A stretch of 56,543 bases of DNA from an uncultured Alphaproteobacteria bacterium (GTDB lineage Bacteria; Pseudomonadota; Alphaproteobacteria; Rhizobiales; Ancalomicrobiaceae), in NCBI GenBank assembly GCA_937919435.1, contig CALFRR010000041.1:1-56543 (forward strand). Reading direction: 5' to 3'. This document shows, piece by piece, positions 42,058 to 50,358 of the stretch (position 1 is its first letter; each line of letters begins with the position of its first letter). Made by a program: the position numbers and the translations under genes. The notes under the pieces were generated by a model, which searched no databases, was not told the DNA's origin, and was given only the letters and a program-made list of their open reading frames with translations.

Positions 42058-43388
42058 CCGTCGCTTCGGTTCTCGTCGTCGGCGGTGGTCCCGCCGGTCT
42101 CGCCGCCGCCGCGCGCCTCGCCGAATCCGGTGTCGCCGTCGACCTCGTCGAGCTGCGCCCGGCGCTCGGCGGCGCCTTCCACCGGCGTCCGATCGACGGC
42201 GTCGCCCCCTGGCCGGTCGGCCGCGAGGGCGCGAAGCGCTGGGCCCGCCTCACCGACGATCTCCGGCGTCCGCGGATCCGGATCCGCCTGCGCACCGCCT
42301 TCCTCGGTCTCGACGGCTCCGGCGCGGCGCTCCTCGACGACCTCGCGGCGGGACGTGTCGAGGCACTCCGGCCCGACGCGATCGTCGTGGCGACCGGTGC
42401 GGTCGAACGGGTCCGGCCGCGGCCCGGCTGGGAGCTGCCCGGCGTCTCCACCGCCGGCGGTCTGCAGATGGCGATGAAGGAGACCGGCCGGATCCCCGAG
42501 GGCCGCATCCTGCTCGCCGGCAACGGCCCGCTCCTGGTGGCGCTCGCCGGACAGATGATCGCCGCCGATCGGCCGCCGGTCGCGCTGGTCGAAGCCGGCG
42601 ATCCGATCCGCCATCCGATCGCCGGGCTCGGCCTTCTCGCCCATCCCCGCCCGCTCCTCGAGGCCTCCGGTCACGTCCTGCGGATCTTCGCCGGCCGCCT
42701 GCCCTGGCGGCGGGCGACCACGGTCGAGCGGATCGAGGCGGTGGGCACGGCGCTCGCCGTCACCCTGCGCGACCGGGCCGGACGCGCCGAGACGATCGAG
42801 GTCGATCGAGTGGCGCTGCACGACGGACTGCTGTCGAACGATCACGGTCTGCCCGAGGTGGACGACGGCGCACCCGGACGGCCGATCGTGGCCCGGGCCG
42901 GCGACTGCCGCGAGGTGCTCGGCGTCGCCGCCGCCGAGATCGACGGCCATCGCGCCGCCGAGGAGGTGGTGGCGCGGCTCGCCGGTGCCCCCGGCGCCGA
43001 TGCCGCCGCCGCCCGCCGTCTCGCCCACGAACGCCATGCCCAGCAGGTGCTGGCCCGGGTCTTCGCCCCGGCCCGCCTCCCGGTTCCGGTCGAGCGCCTG
43101 CCGCGGGAGACCGTGCTCTGCCGTTGCGAGGGCCGCACCGTCGGCGATCTCGTCGACCTCGTCGACGGTGCCGATGCGCCCGGCGGTCGTGAGATCAAAC
43201 TCTCCGGTCGCTTCGCCATGGGTCTCTGCCAGGGCCGGTTCTGCGCCCATTGGGTCGCCGAAGCCGCCGCCGGCCTCCGGCCGGATGCGCCCGCTCCGCT
43301 CTCCGGCGATCTCACCGGCCGCCGTTGGCCGGCCCGTCCCGTCTCCGTCGCCGCCGTGGTGGCGTCGGCCCTCCCCCCCGAACGCTGA
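42054..43388 (+). CDS. FAD/NAD(P)-type oxidoreductase subunit (HcnB/OoxA-like)
   Basis: The 444-residue protein has an FAD site V-V-G-G-G-P-A-G-L-A (about residue 8), a second nucleotide-type motif L-L-A-G-N-G-P-L (about 160) and V-A-T-G-A-V-E-R-V near 115. A C-terminal BFD-like [2Fe-2S] domain has Cys356, Cys358, Cys392 and Cys397 (C-R-C and C-Q-G-R-F-C). This matches the large alpha subunit of octopine/nopaline oxidase, HcnB and D-hydroxyproline dehydrogenase. It probably passes electrons from the DadA-like subunit to the respiratory chain. Confidence 0.9.
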   Translation: MTVASVLVVGGGPAGLAAAARLAESGVAVDLVELRPALGGAFHRRPIDGVAPWPVGREGAKRWARLTDDLRRPRIRIRLRTAFLGLDGSGAALLDDLAAGRVEALRPDAIVVATGAVERVRPRPGWELPGVSTAGGLQMAMKETGRIPEGRILLAGNGPLLVALAGQMIAADRPPVALVEAGDPIRHPIAGLGLLAHPRPLLEASGHVLRIFAGRLPWRRATTVERIEAVGTALAVTLRDRAGRAETIEVDRVALHDGLLSNDHGLPEVDDGAPGRPIVARAGDCREVLGVAAAEIDGHRAAEEVVARLAGAPGADAAAARRLAHERHAQQVLARVFAPARLPVPVERLPRETVLCRCEGRTVGDLVDLVDGADAPGGREIKLSGRFAMGLCQGRFCAHWVAEAAAGLRPDAPAPLSGDLTGRRWPARPVSVAAVVASALPPER

Positions 43389-43398
43389 CGAGGTCCGC

Positions 43399-44802
43399 AT
43401 GGCCGCGATCCTGCCGCACCGCCTTCCGATCGAGGGAAGTTCCACGCTCTCCGTCCTCTCGCCGTTCGACCGGCGACCGGTCGGCGAGGTCGGCCTCTGC
43501 GATCCCGCCGACGTCGCCGCCGTGGTGATCGCCGCCAAGGCCGCCGCCCACGGCTTCCGCCGCTCGACCCCGGCCGAGCGCCGCCGCCTGCTCGACGCCC
43601 TCGCCGACGCGATCGCGGCGGATGCCGATCATCTGGCGGCGTTGATCTCCGGCGAGGTCGGCAAGACTATCCGCGAGGCCCGCAACGAGGTCCGCCGGGC
43701 CGGCAACACGCTCCGCCTCTCCGGCGACGCCGCCACCTTTCTCGACGGCGAAGTGCTCCATTGCGGTATCGTCGAGGGCGGTGTCGATCGCCTCGCCCGC
43801 ATCACCTTCGAGCCGGTCGGCGTGGTCGGCGCGGTGACCCCGTTCAACTACCCGCTCAATCTGCTCTGCCACAAGCTCGGCCCGGCGATCGCCGCCGGCA
43901 ACGCGGTGGTCGCCAAACCCTCGCCGAAGGCGCCGCTCGCCGCCGCCCGGCTCGCCGAACTGGCCCTCGCCGCCGGCTGGCCGCGCCACCTGTTCCAGGT
44001 GATCCACGGCGGCGCCGACACCGCTCTGGCGCTCGCCCGCGCACCGATCGATCTCCTCAGCTTCACCGGCGGGCCGGTCGGTGGTCTGGCGCTGAAGAAC
44101 GCCTCGGGCCTGGTCCGCTGCCTGATGGAACTCGGCGGCAACGATCCGCTGTTCGTCATGCCCGACGCCGATCTCGACCGGGCGGTGGCGACCACCATCG
44201 GCCATCGCTTCGAGATCGCCGGCCAGAGCTGTGCCGCGGTCAAGAAGCTCTACCTGCACGAGGACATCGCCGACGCCTTCGTCGAGCGCCTGCTGCCCGC
44301 CGTCGCCGCCCATCGGGTCGGCGATCCGGCGCTGGAGGAGACCGACATGGGGCCGGTGATCGACCGCCCGGCGGCCGAGGAGGTCGAACGGCGGATCGCC
44401 GCGACGCTCGCCGGTGGTGCCCGGCTGCTCGCCGGCGGAGGGCGTGACGACACGCTGGTCGCGCCGACCGTCCTCGCCGACGTCGCCCCCGACGCGCCGG
44501 TGGTCGCCGACGAGACCTTCGGGCCGATCGTCGCGATCCGCACCTTCCGCGATCCGGCGGCGGCGATCGCCGAGGTCAACGCCGGGTCTTGGGGCCTCCA
44601 GGCCGGGGTCTTCTCCAACGACCACGCGGTGATCAAACGCTTCTCCCGCGATCTGGTGGTCGGCGGCGTGATGGTCAACGAAGGCCCGGACTTCCGCGCC
44701 GAGCACGTTCCCTTCGGCGGCGTCAAGCGCTCCGGCCTCGGCCGCGAGGGCGTCCGCATCACCCTGCGCGAAATGTCCGAGACCAAGGTGGTCATCGACT
44801 GA
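43399..44802 (+). CDS. NAD(P)-dependent aldehyde dehydrogenase
   Basis: The 467-residue enzyme oxidises an aldehyde to an acid. Asn150 in T-P-F-N-Y-P, Glu244 in E-L-G-G-N-D-P and the nucleophile Cys278 in G-Q-S-C-A-A-V-K-K are in the expected places. E-T-F-G-P-I follows near residue 372 and F-G-G-V-K-R-S-G-L near 440. The closest group by motif is the lactaldehyde/phosphonoacetaldehyde or GapN-like branch rather than succinic-semialdehyde dehydrogenases, so the substrate stays open. It follows the oxidase genes by ten bases. Confidence 0.92.
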   Translation: MAAILPHRLPIEGSSTLSVLSPFDRRPVGEVGLCDPADVAAVVIAAKAAAHGFRRSTPAERRRLLDALADAIAADADHLAALISGEVGKTIREARNEVRRAGNTLRLSGDAATFLDGEVLHCGIVEGGVDRLARITFEPVGVVGAVTPFNYPLNLLCHKLGPAIAAGNAVVAKPSPKAPLAAARLAELALAAGWPRHLFQVIHGGADTALALARAPIDLLSFTGGPVGGLALKNASGLVRCLMELGGNDPLFVMPDADLDRAVATTIGHRFEIAGQSCAAVKKLYLHEDIADAFVERLLPAVAAHRVGDPALEETDMGPVIDRPAAEEVERRIAATLAGGARLLAGGGRDDTLVAPTVLADVAPDAPVVADETFGPIVAIRTFRDPAAAIAEVNAGSWGLQAGVFSNDHAVIKRFSRDLVVGGVMVNEGPDFRAEHVPFGGVKRSGLGREGVRITLREMSETKVVID

Positions 44803-44816
44803 CGAGGAGGCTTCAC

Positions 44817-45572
44817 ATGCGCATCGCCGTCATGGGTGCCTCCGGCCGGGTCGGTCTACGGCTCGTCGAGAAGATCCTCGAGGATCCCGGTCTCGAACTC
44901 GCCGCCGCCATCGTCTCGCCGACCTCGCGGTTCCTCGGCGAACGGGTCGCCGGCACCGCTCTCGAGTTCCGCGCGCTGGAGCCGAGCCTCAACTGCCACG
45001 CCGACGTCTTCGTCGACTTCTCCAAGCCCGCCGCCAGTCTCGCCCTGCTCGAGGCGATGGGCGACAAGCCGCTGCCGGTGGTGATCGGCACCACCGGGTT
45101 CGATGCGGCCCAGGAAGCCGCGATCGACCGCCACGCGGCGAAGCGGCCGCTGCTCCTCGCTCCGAACTTCGCCCTCGGTTTCGACGCCTTCGAAGCCGCC
45201 GTCGCCGATGCGGTGCGCCGCGATCCCGGCGCCGAGGCGACGGTCTTCGAGACCTATCACGCCCGCAAGAAGCCGGATCCCTCGGGAACCTCCCGCCGGG
45301 TGGCGGAGCTGATCGCCCGGGTCCGCCGCGAGGTCTCCGGTCACGATCTCGGCGAGCCGCAGATCGTCGTCCGCCGTGAGGGCGATGTGGTCGGCCTGAC
45401 CGAGGTCCGCCTCGCTCTCGGCTCGGCCGAACTGCGTTTCACCCACGAGGTGCACGACCGCGTCGCCTTCGCGGAAGGGGCGCTCGCCGCCGCCCGCCGT
45501 TTCGTCGCCGCCCCCCGCGATCCCGGCCGCCACGGCCTCGATCTCGTCCCGATCAGGAGACCCGCACGATGA
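44817..45572 (+). CDS. DapB-like dihydrodipicolinate reductase family protein
   Basis: The 251-residue protein has the NAD(P) site G-A-S-G-R-V-G near residue 7, D-F-S-K-P at about 68, and I-G-T-T-G-F near 90. P-N-F-A-L-G-F is near 117, and the active-site block E-T-Y-H-A-R-K-K-P-D-P-S-G-T is at about 145-158 with the catalytic-type His and Lys. In the classical enzyme the last block is H-H-x-x-K-x-D-x-P-S-G-T, so this is a divergent paralogue. A housekeeping dapB probably exists elsewhere. It has a GAGGAGG site and overlaps the DapA-like gene (ATGA). Confidence 0.86.
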   Translation: MRIAVMGASGRVGLRLVEKILEDPGLELAAAIVSPTSRFLGERVAGTALEFRALEPSLNCHADVFVDFSKPAASLALLEAMGDKPLPVVIGTTGFDAAQEAAIDRHAAKRPLLLAPNFALGFDAFEAAVADAVRRDPGAEATVFETYHARKKPDPSGTSRRVAELIARVRREVSGHDLGEPQIVVRREGDVVGLTEVRLALGSAELRFTHEVHDRVAFAEGALAAARRFVAAPRDPGRHGLDLVPIRRPAR

Positions 45573-46492
45573 CCGGATCCTTCGATGTCGCCCGCTGGTC
45601 GGGTGTCTTCACCGCGCTCGTCACGCCGTTCCGCGACGGTCGAATCGACTTCGACGCCTTCGACGCCCTGGTCGAGGGCCAGTTGGCGGCCGGGGTGCGC
45701 GGCCTCGTCCCGGTCGGCACCACCGGCGAGGCGGCGACGCTCTCCTCGGACGAGGCGACGGCGCTGATCGCGCGCACCGTCCGCCTCGCCGCCGGCCGCG
45801 CCCTGGTCGTCGCCGGTGCCGGCGGCAACGACACCGTCCACACCGTCGACAAGGTCCGGGCGGCGGAAGCGGCCGGCGCCGACGCCGTGCTGGTGGTCAC
45901 CCCCTATTACAACAAGCCGTCGCAGGCCGGCCTCGTCGCCCACTACGAGACCGTCGCCGCGGCGACCGGGCTGCCGGTGATGCTCTATTCCGTCCCCGGC
46001 CGGACCGGCGTCGAGATCGCCGCCGACACCTGCGCCCGGCTGCTCGAGACCAGCGCCAACATACGGGTGATCAAGGAGGCCGGCGGCTCGGTCGAGCGGG
46101 TGACGAAGCTGCGCGCCGCCTGCGGCGACGATCTCGTCGTCCATTCCGGCGACGACGGACTGACCCTGCCGTTCCTCGCGCTCGGTGCGGTCGGCGTCAC
46201 CTCGGTCGTCTCGAATCTGGTGCCGGATCGGGTGGTCGCGCTGGTCGCAGCCTGGGCGCGGGGAGATCGTGCGGAGGCGCTGCGTCTCCACGAGGGCCTC
46301 GCCGATCTGACCGCGGCGATGTTCGTCGAGACCAATCCGACCCCGGTCAAGGCGGCGCTGGCGCTCGCCGGCCGGATCGGCGGCGAGTTGCGCCTGCCGC
46401 TGGTCCCGGTCGCGCCCGCCTCGCGCGAACGGATCCGTGCGGCGATGATCCGCGACGGTCTGCTCCCCGTGGCGAGCGGACGCGCGGCATGA
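45569..46492 (+). CDS. DapA-like dihydrodipicolinate synthase family protein
   Basis: TIM-barrel Schiff-base aldolase of 307 residues. All DapA-type residues are present: G-T-T-G-E with Thr51-Thr52, Y-Y-N-K-P with Tyr114, and Y-S-V-P-G-R-T-G with Tyr140 and Arg145. Lys169 in I-K-E-A forms the pyruvate imine. Arg145, which binds the aspartate-semialdehyde carboxylate, is kept, so a semialdehyde/pyruvate aldol reaction (either direction) is plausible. Family members also include hydroxy-pyrroline-carboxylate deaminase. The catabolic surroundings argue against a purely biosynthetic role. Confidence 0.9.
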   Translation: MTGSFDVARWSGVFTALVTPFRDGRIDFDAFDALVEGQLAAGVRGLVPVGTTGEAATLSSDEATALIARTVRLAAGRALVVAGAGGNDTVHTVDKVRAAEAAGADAVLVVTPYYNKPSQAGLVAHYETVAAATGLPVMLYSVPGRTGVEIAADTCARLLETSANIRVIKEAGGSVERVTKLRAACGDDLVVHSGDDGLTLPFLALGAVGVTSVVSNLVPDRVVALVAAWARGDRAEALRLHEGLADLTAAMFVETNPTPVKAALALAGRIGGELRLPLVPVAPASRERIRAAMIRDGLLPVASGRAA

Positions 46493-46646
46493 CGGCGCGG
46501 TCCGGACCTACGAGAAAAGTCGGAAGTCTTCCCGGGGTCTTTGGATTGCGGCGGTGCGTCCATCCCTGGAAGATGACCGCGGAAGGACGGAGCGGGAGTT
46601 TCGCTCGCGGTCGTCGTCGACGCCACCCGGCAACGGGAGATCACGC

Positions 46647-47312
46647 ATGACCTATCATTGGGACTTCCATGTCGTCGGGCAGTATCTCGATCTGTTCCTG
46701 TGGGGCGTGGTCTATACGATTCTCTATACGACCGGGTCGATCGTCATCGGCATCCTGCTCGGCGCGCTCACCTGTGCCGCGCGGCTGTCGTCCTGGATGA
46801 TCCTGCGCTCGGTGGCCCGGGTCTATCAGGAACTGTTCCGCTGCACGCCGCTGCTGGTCCAGCTCCTGTGGGTCTACTACGCGCTGCCGCTGTTGCTCGG
46901 CATGACCATCGACAACCGGGCCGCGGCGCTGCTGACCCTGTCCTGCTACGTCGGCGCCTTCTATGCCGAGATCTTCCGCTCCGGCATCGTGTCGATCGAT
47001 CGCGGCCAGCGCGAAGCGGCTCTGGCGCTCGGGATGAACCGCAGTCAGTCGATGCGCCGCATCGTCCTGCCTCAGGCGATCAAGCGGATGCTGCCGTCGT
47101 TCATCAATCAGTCGGTGATCCAGTTCAAGAACACCTCGCTCGTCTCGGTGATCTCGGTCGCCGATCTCGCCTACATGGCCTCGGTGGTTAACGGGCAGAC
47201 CTATCGTCCGCTCGAATCCTACACGGTCATGTCGCTCTTCTACATCGCCATGTTGTTGCCGCTGACCCAGGCCGCCGACTACATCGAAAAACGTCTGCAG
47301 GCCAGCGATTGA
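46647..47312 (+). CDS. Polar amino-acid-type ABC transporter permease
   Basis: Inner-membrane permease of 221 residues with about five membrane segments. F-R-C-T-P-L-L-V-Q-L-L-W is at about residue 63, and the coupling loop is Q-R-E-A-A-L-A-L-G-M-N-R-S-Q (about 122-135). Only one permease gene is present, so a homodimer is likely. The 153-base gap upstream may hold an internal promoter. It serves the binding protein encoded at 38579-39406. Confidence 0.92.
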   Translation: MTYHWDFHVVGQYLDLFLWGVVYTILYTTGSIVIGILLGALTCAARLSSWMILRSVARVYQELFRCTPLLVQLLWVYYALPLLLGMTIDNRAAALLTLSCYVGAFYAEIFRSGIVSIDRGQREAALALGMNRSQSMRRIVLPQAIKRMLPSFINQSVIQFKNTSLVSVISVADLAYMASVVNGQTYRPLESYTVMSLFYIAMLLPLTQAADYIEKRLQASD

Positions 47313-47322
47313 GGAGGGGATC

Positions 47323-48096
47323 ATGTCGACCCGACCGACCGACACCGGCCCGATCCTCCAGGCGATCGGCATCTACAAGAGCTACGGCCCCTTCGAAGTG
47401 CTGAAGGGCATCGATCTCCAGCTCACCCGCGGTCAGGTGGTCGCCCTGATCGGCCCGTCGGGGTCCGGCAAGTCGACCTTCATCCGCTGTCTCAATCAGT
47501 TGGAGACGCCGACCGGCGGCGTCGTCCGCTTCCGCGGCCGGGCGATCGGCAGCGATTTCCACGATCGCGGCGAGACCGTCGGCATCGGCACGTTGCGCCG
47601 CAACGTCGGCATGGTGTTCCAGCACTTCAATCTGTTCCCGCACATGACGGCGCTCGGCAACGTGATCGAGGGGCCGATCACCGTCCTGAAGAAGCCGCGG
47701 CGCGAAGCCGAGGAGCAGGCCCGCGAGTTGCTCGCCCGGGTCGGCCTGTCGCAGAAGTGCGACGCCTATCCGGCCCACCTCTCCGGCGGCCAGAAGCAGC
47801 GCGTGGCGATCGCCCGGGCGCTCGCCATGGAGCCGGAGGTGCTGCTGCTCGACGAGGTGACCAGCGCCCTCGATCCCGAGCTGGTCGGCGAAGTGCTCGG
47901 CGTCATCCGCGGCCTCGCCGATGCCGGCATGACCATGGCGATCGTCACCCACGAGATGGCCTTCGCCGCCGACGTTTCCGATCGTGTCCTGTTCTTCGAC
48001 GGCGGCGTCGTCGCCGAGCAGGGGACCGCCGCGCAGATCCTCGGCCATCCCGAGAGCGAACGTCTGCGCGGATTTCTGGCGAGGTTCCACCAATGA
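47323..48096 (+). CDS. Polar amino-acid-type ABC transporter ATPase
   Basis: The 257-residue ATPase is of the GlnQ/HisP kind. Walker A is G-P-S-G-S-G-K-S-T (about residue 46), the Q-loop V-F-Q-H-F-N-L-F-P-H is diagnostic, the signature is L-S-G-G-Q-K-Q-R, and Walker B is V-L-L-L-D-E-V-T-S-A-L-D. The H-loop T-H-E-M follows. GAGGAGG precedes the start. The stop overlaps the next gene by ATGA. Confidence 0.94.
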   Translation: MSTRPTDTGPILQAIGIYKSYGPFEVLKGIDLQLTRGQVVALIGPSGSGKSTFIRCLNQLETPTGGVVRFRGRAIGSDFHDRGETVGIGTLRRNVGMVFQHFNLFPHMTALGNVIEGPITVLKKPRREAEEQARELLARVGLSQKCDAYPAHLSGGQKQRVAIARALAMEPEVLLLDEVTSALDPELVGEVLGVIRGLADAGMTMAIVTHEMAFAADVSDRVLFFDGGVVAEQGTAAQILGHPESERLRGFLARFHQ

Positions 48097-49142
48097 GCAC
48101 TCAGATTTCGGAGTCCGGATTCCGTGTCGTCGTCGTCGGTGCCGGCCGGGTCGGGACGGCGCTCGCCGCCGCGCTGCGGGCGGTGCCGGGCTTCTCGGTG
48201 CTGCTCGTCGACAGTGTTCCGGAGGTCGCCGACCGGGCCCGCGAGGCCGGGCACGAGGTCGCGGTCTGCGACGTGCTCGACGAGCACCGCTTCCGCCTCG
48301 TGGCCGGTGCCGCCCGAGCGATCGTCGCGGCGCTGCCCGAACACACGGTCGCGCACGTCGCCGGCCTCGCCGCCCGGCTCGGCGCCCATCACCTCGATTT
48401 CTCCGATCCGCGTTCGACCGGCCTCGTCGCCCGCGCCGCGTCGACGGACGGGCCGGCCGTTCTGCCCGGCTGCGGCGTCTCGCCCGGTCTGGTCGACGAC
48501 GTCGTCGCCGATCTGATCGGCGAGTTCGACGAGGTCGAGGATCTGGTGGTGCGGGTCGGGGCGATCCCGCGTCATCCCAAGGGCCGGCTCGGCTATGGCG
48601 ACATCTGGGACGTCAACGGACTGATCTCCGAGTACACCCGCCCGGCCGAGGCGGTGGTCGACGGGCGGGCGACGACGATCCCGGCGCTCGGCGGGCACGA
48701 GACCTTCAAGTGGAAGGGGCGCAACTACGAGGCCTTCGTCACCGCCGCCGGCTCGCGCAGTCTGGTCGGTCTGTGCCGCGGCCGGGTCCGCAATGCCACC
48801 TTCAAGACCATCCGTCACCCCGGTCATCTCGACCACATGCTGTTCCTGCTCGACGAGTTGAAGCTCAGGTCGCGGTTGCCGATGCTGGCCAATCTGCTGG
48901 TCAACGCGCTGCCGCGGGTGGCCGAGGACATGGTCCTGATCCATGTCAGCGCGAGCGGGCTGATCGGCGGAACACCCGGTGAGCGCACCGCGGTCCACGA
49001 GATCGCCTCGCTTCCGGCGGTCGGTCGGATCGGTCCGGTGAGCGCGCTCGCCAGAGGCGCCGCCGCCTACGCCGAGACTCAGTTGTTGGGTCTCGCCGGG
49101 CTGCCGAACCCCGCCACGGCGCTGGAACTGTCGAAGGCCTGA
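48093..49142 (+). CDS. Saccharopine dehydrogenase/lysine 6-dehydrogenase-like protein
   Basis: The 349-residue protein has the Rossmann site V-V-G-A-G-R-V-G near residue 15. The family block P-G-C-G-V-S-P-G-L-V-D is at about 125, R-V-G-A-I-P near 150, and F-K-W-K-G-R-N-Y-E-A-F-V-T-A near 205. R-H-P-G-H-L-D-H-M-L-F-L near 245 is typical of lysine 6-dehydrogenase. That enzyme oxidises lysine to the cyclic delta1-piperideine-6-carboxylate. Related proteins make homospermidine or carboxynorspermidine, so the assignment is to family only. It is the last gene of the operon, before a terminator. Confidence 0.86.
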   Translation: MSTQISESGFRVVVVGAGRVGTALAAALRAVPGFSVLLVDSVPEVADRAREAGHEVAVCDVLDEHRFRLVAGAARAIVAALPEHTVAHVAGLAARLGAHHLDFSDPRSTGLVARAASTDGPAVLPGCGVSPGLVDDVVADLIGEFDEVEDLVVRVGAIPRHPKGRLGYGDIWDVNGLISEYTRPAEAVVDGRATTIPALGGHETFKWKGRNYEAFVTAAGSRSLVGLCRGRVRNATFKTIRHPGHLDHMLFLLDELKLRSRLPMLANLLVNALPRVAEDMVLIHVSASGLIGGTPGERTAVHEIASLPAVGRIGPVSALARGAAAYAETQLLGLAGLPNPATALELSKA

Positions 49143-49157
49143 CCCCAGGCCGCCTCC

Positions 49158-49194
49158 CGCGACCCGCCATGGGCGCCATGCGGCGGGTCGCGTT
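49158..49194 (+). terminator. Terminator after the oxidase/aminoacid operon
   Basis: A perfect 11-base stem (CGCGACCCGCC at 49158-49168 with GGCGGGTCGCG at 49182-49192) and a 13-base loop end in TTCCC. It lies 16 bases past the stop, so it probably ends the operon, leaving the alcohol dehydrogenase gene with partial read-through or its own promoter. Confidence 0.65.
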
Positions 49195-49254
49195 CCCTCG
49201 GGCGCGGGAATCGGCCAGAGTTCCGCCCGACCGACGGAACCGGGAGAGCGACCG

Positions 49255-50295
49255 ATGCGCGCCATGTACTACGAGGCTTTCGAGCGGACTCCCGAGATCC
49301 GCACGCTCCCCGATCCGACTCCGACGCCGGGCGGCGTGGTGGTGAAGGTCGAGGCGACCGGGCTCTGCCGCAGCGACTGGCACGGCTGGATGGGCCACGA
49401 CCCCGACATCCGCCTGCCGCACGTCCCCGGCCACGAGTTCGCCGGCGTGGTGGTGGCGATCGGCGAAGCGGTCCGCCATTTCCGCCTCGGCCAGCGGGTG
49501 ACCGTGCCCTTCGTCTCCGGCTGCGGCCATTGCCCGGAGTGCCGCTCCGGCAATCAGCAGGTCTGCGAAGCGCAGTTCCAGCCGGGCTTCACCCATTGGG
49601 GGTCCTTCGCCGAATACGTCGCCATCGACCATGCCGACCACAATCTGGTGGTGCTGCCCGAGGCGATCGACTTCGCCACCGCCGCCAGCCTCGGCTGTCG
49701 CTATGCCACCTCGTTCCGGGCGGTGGTCGACCAGGGCCGGGTGCGCGGCGGCGAGTGGGTGGCGGTGCACGGCTGCGGCGGCGTCGGCCTGTCGGCGATC
49801 CAGATCGCCGCGGCGCTCGGCGCCAACCCGATCGCCGTCGACATCGCCGACGACAAGCTCGCCTTCGCCCGCTCGCTCGGCGCGGTCGCCACGGTGAACG
49901 CCCGGACGACCGCCGACGTCGTCGGTGCGATCGCCGAGATCACCGGTGGTGGTGCCCATGTCTCGATCGACGCGCTGGGCTCCGAGAAGACCTGCGTCGA
50001 TTCGATCGCCTGCCTGCGCCGCCGCGGTCGCCACGTCCAGGTCGGCCTGATGCTCGCCGACCACGCCGAACCGAAGATCCCGATGGGCCGGGTGATCGCC
50101 CGCGAGCTCGAGATCTACGGCAGCCACGGCATGCAGGCCTGGCGCTACGACGCCCTGCTCGAGATGATCGTCGCCGGAAGACTGGCGCCGGAACGGCTGA
50201 TCGGTCGCCGCATCGGTCTCGACGACGCGGTGCCGGCGCTGGTCGGCATGGACCGGGCGACCGACATCGGCATCGCCGTGGTCACCCGGTTCTGA
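49255..50295 (+). CDS. Zinc-dependent alcohol dehydrogenase
   Basis: MDR-family enzyme of 346 residues. The catalytic zinc site is C-R-S-D-W-H (about residue 38) and P-G-H-E (about 60). The structural zinc cysteines are C-G-H-C-P-E-C-R and Q-Q-V-C. The NAD(P) site is G-C-G-G-V-G-L near 178. The substrate is unknown. An alternative Met lies three codons downstream. A GGGAGAG-type ribosome site precedes the start. Its role with the preceding operon (for instance reduction of an aldehyde product) is inferred from location only. Confidence 0.92.
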   Translation: MRAMYYEAFERTPEIRTLPDPTPTPGGVVVKVEATGLCRSDWHGWMGHDPDIRLPHVPGHEFAGVVVAIGEAVRHFRLGQRVTVPFVSGCGHCPECRSGNQQVCEAQFQPGFTHWGSFAEYVAIDHADHNLVVLPEAIDFATAASLGCRYATSFRAVVDQGRVRGGEWVAVHGCGGVGLSAIQIAAALGANPIAVDIADDKLAFARSLGAVATVNARTTADVVGAIAEITGGGAHVSIDALGSEKTCVDSIACLRRRGRHVQVGLMLADHAEPKIPMGRVIARELEIYGSHGMQAWRYDALLEMIVAGRLAPERLIGRRIGLDDAVPALVGMDRATDIGIAVVTRF

Positions 50296-50358
50296 GCCGG
50301 TGCGGGGGGAGCGCCGTGGCACTCGCCCACCGCGCTCGGCCGGCGCGTCGGTCCGCGG

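Noticed and set aside
45569..46492. DapA-like gene as hydroxy-pyrroline-carboxylate deaminase of a hydroxyproline pathway
   Set aside because: The DapA residues including Arg145 are all kept, and no epimerase or racemase of the hydroxyproline type is present in the cluster, so this specific assignment was not made.
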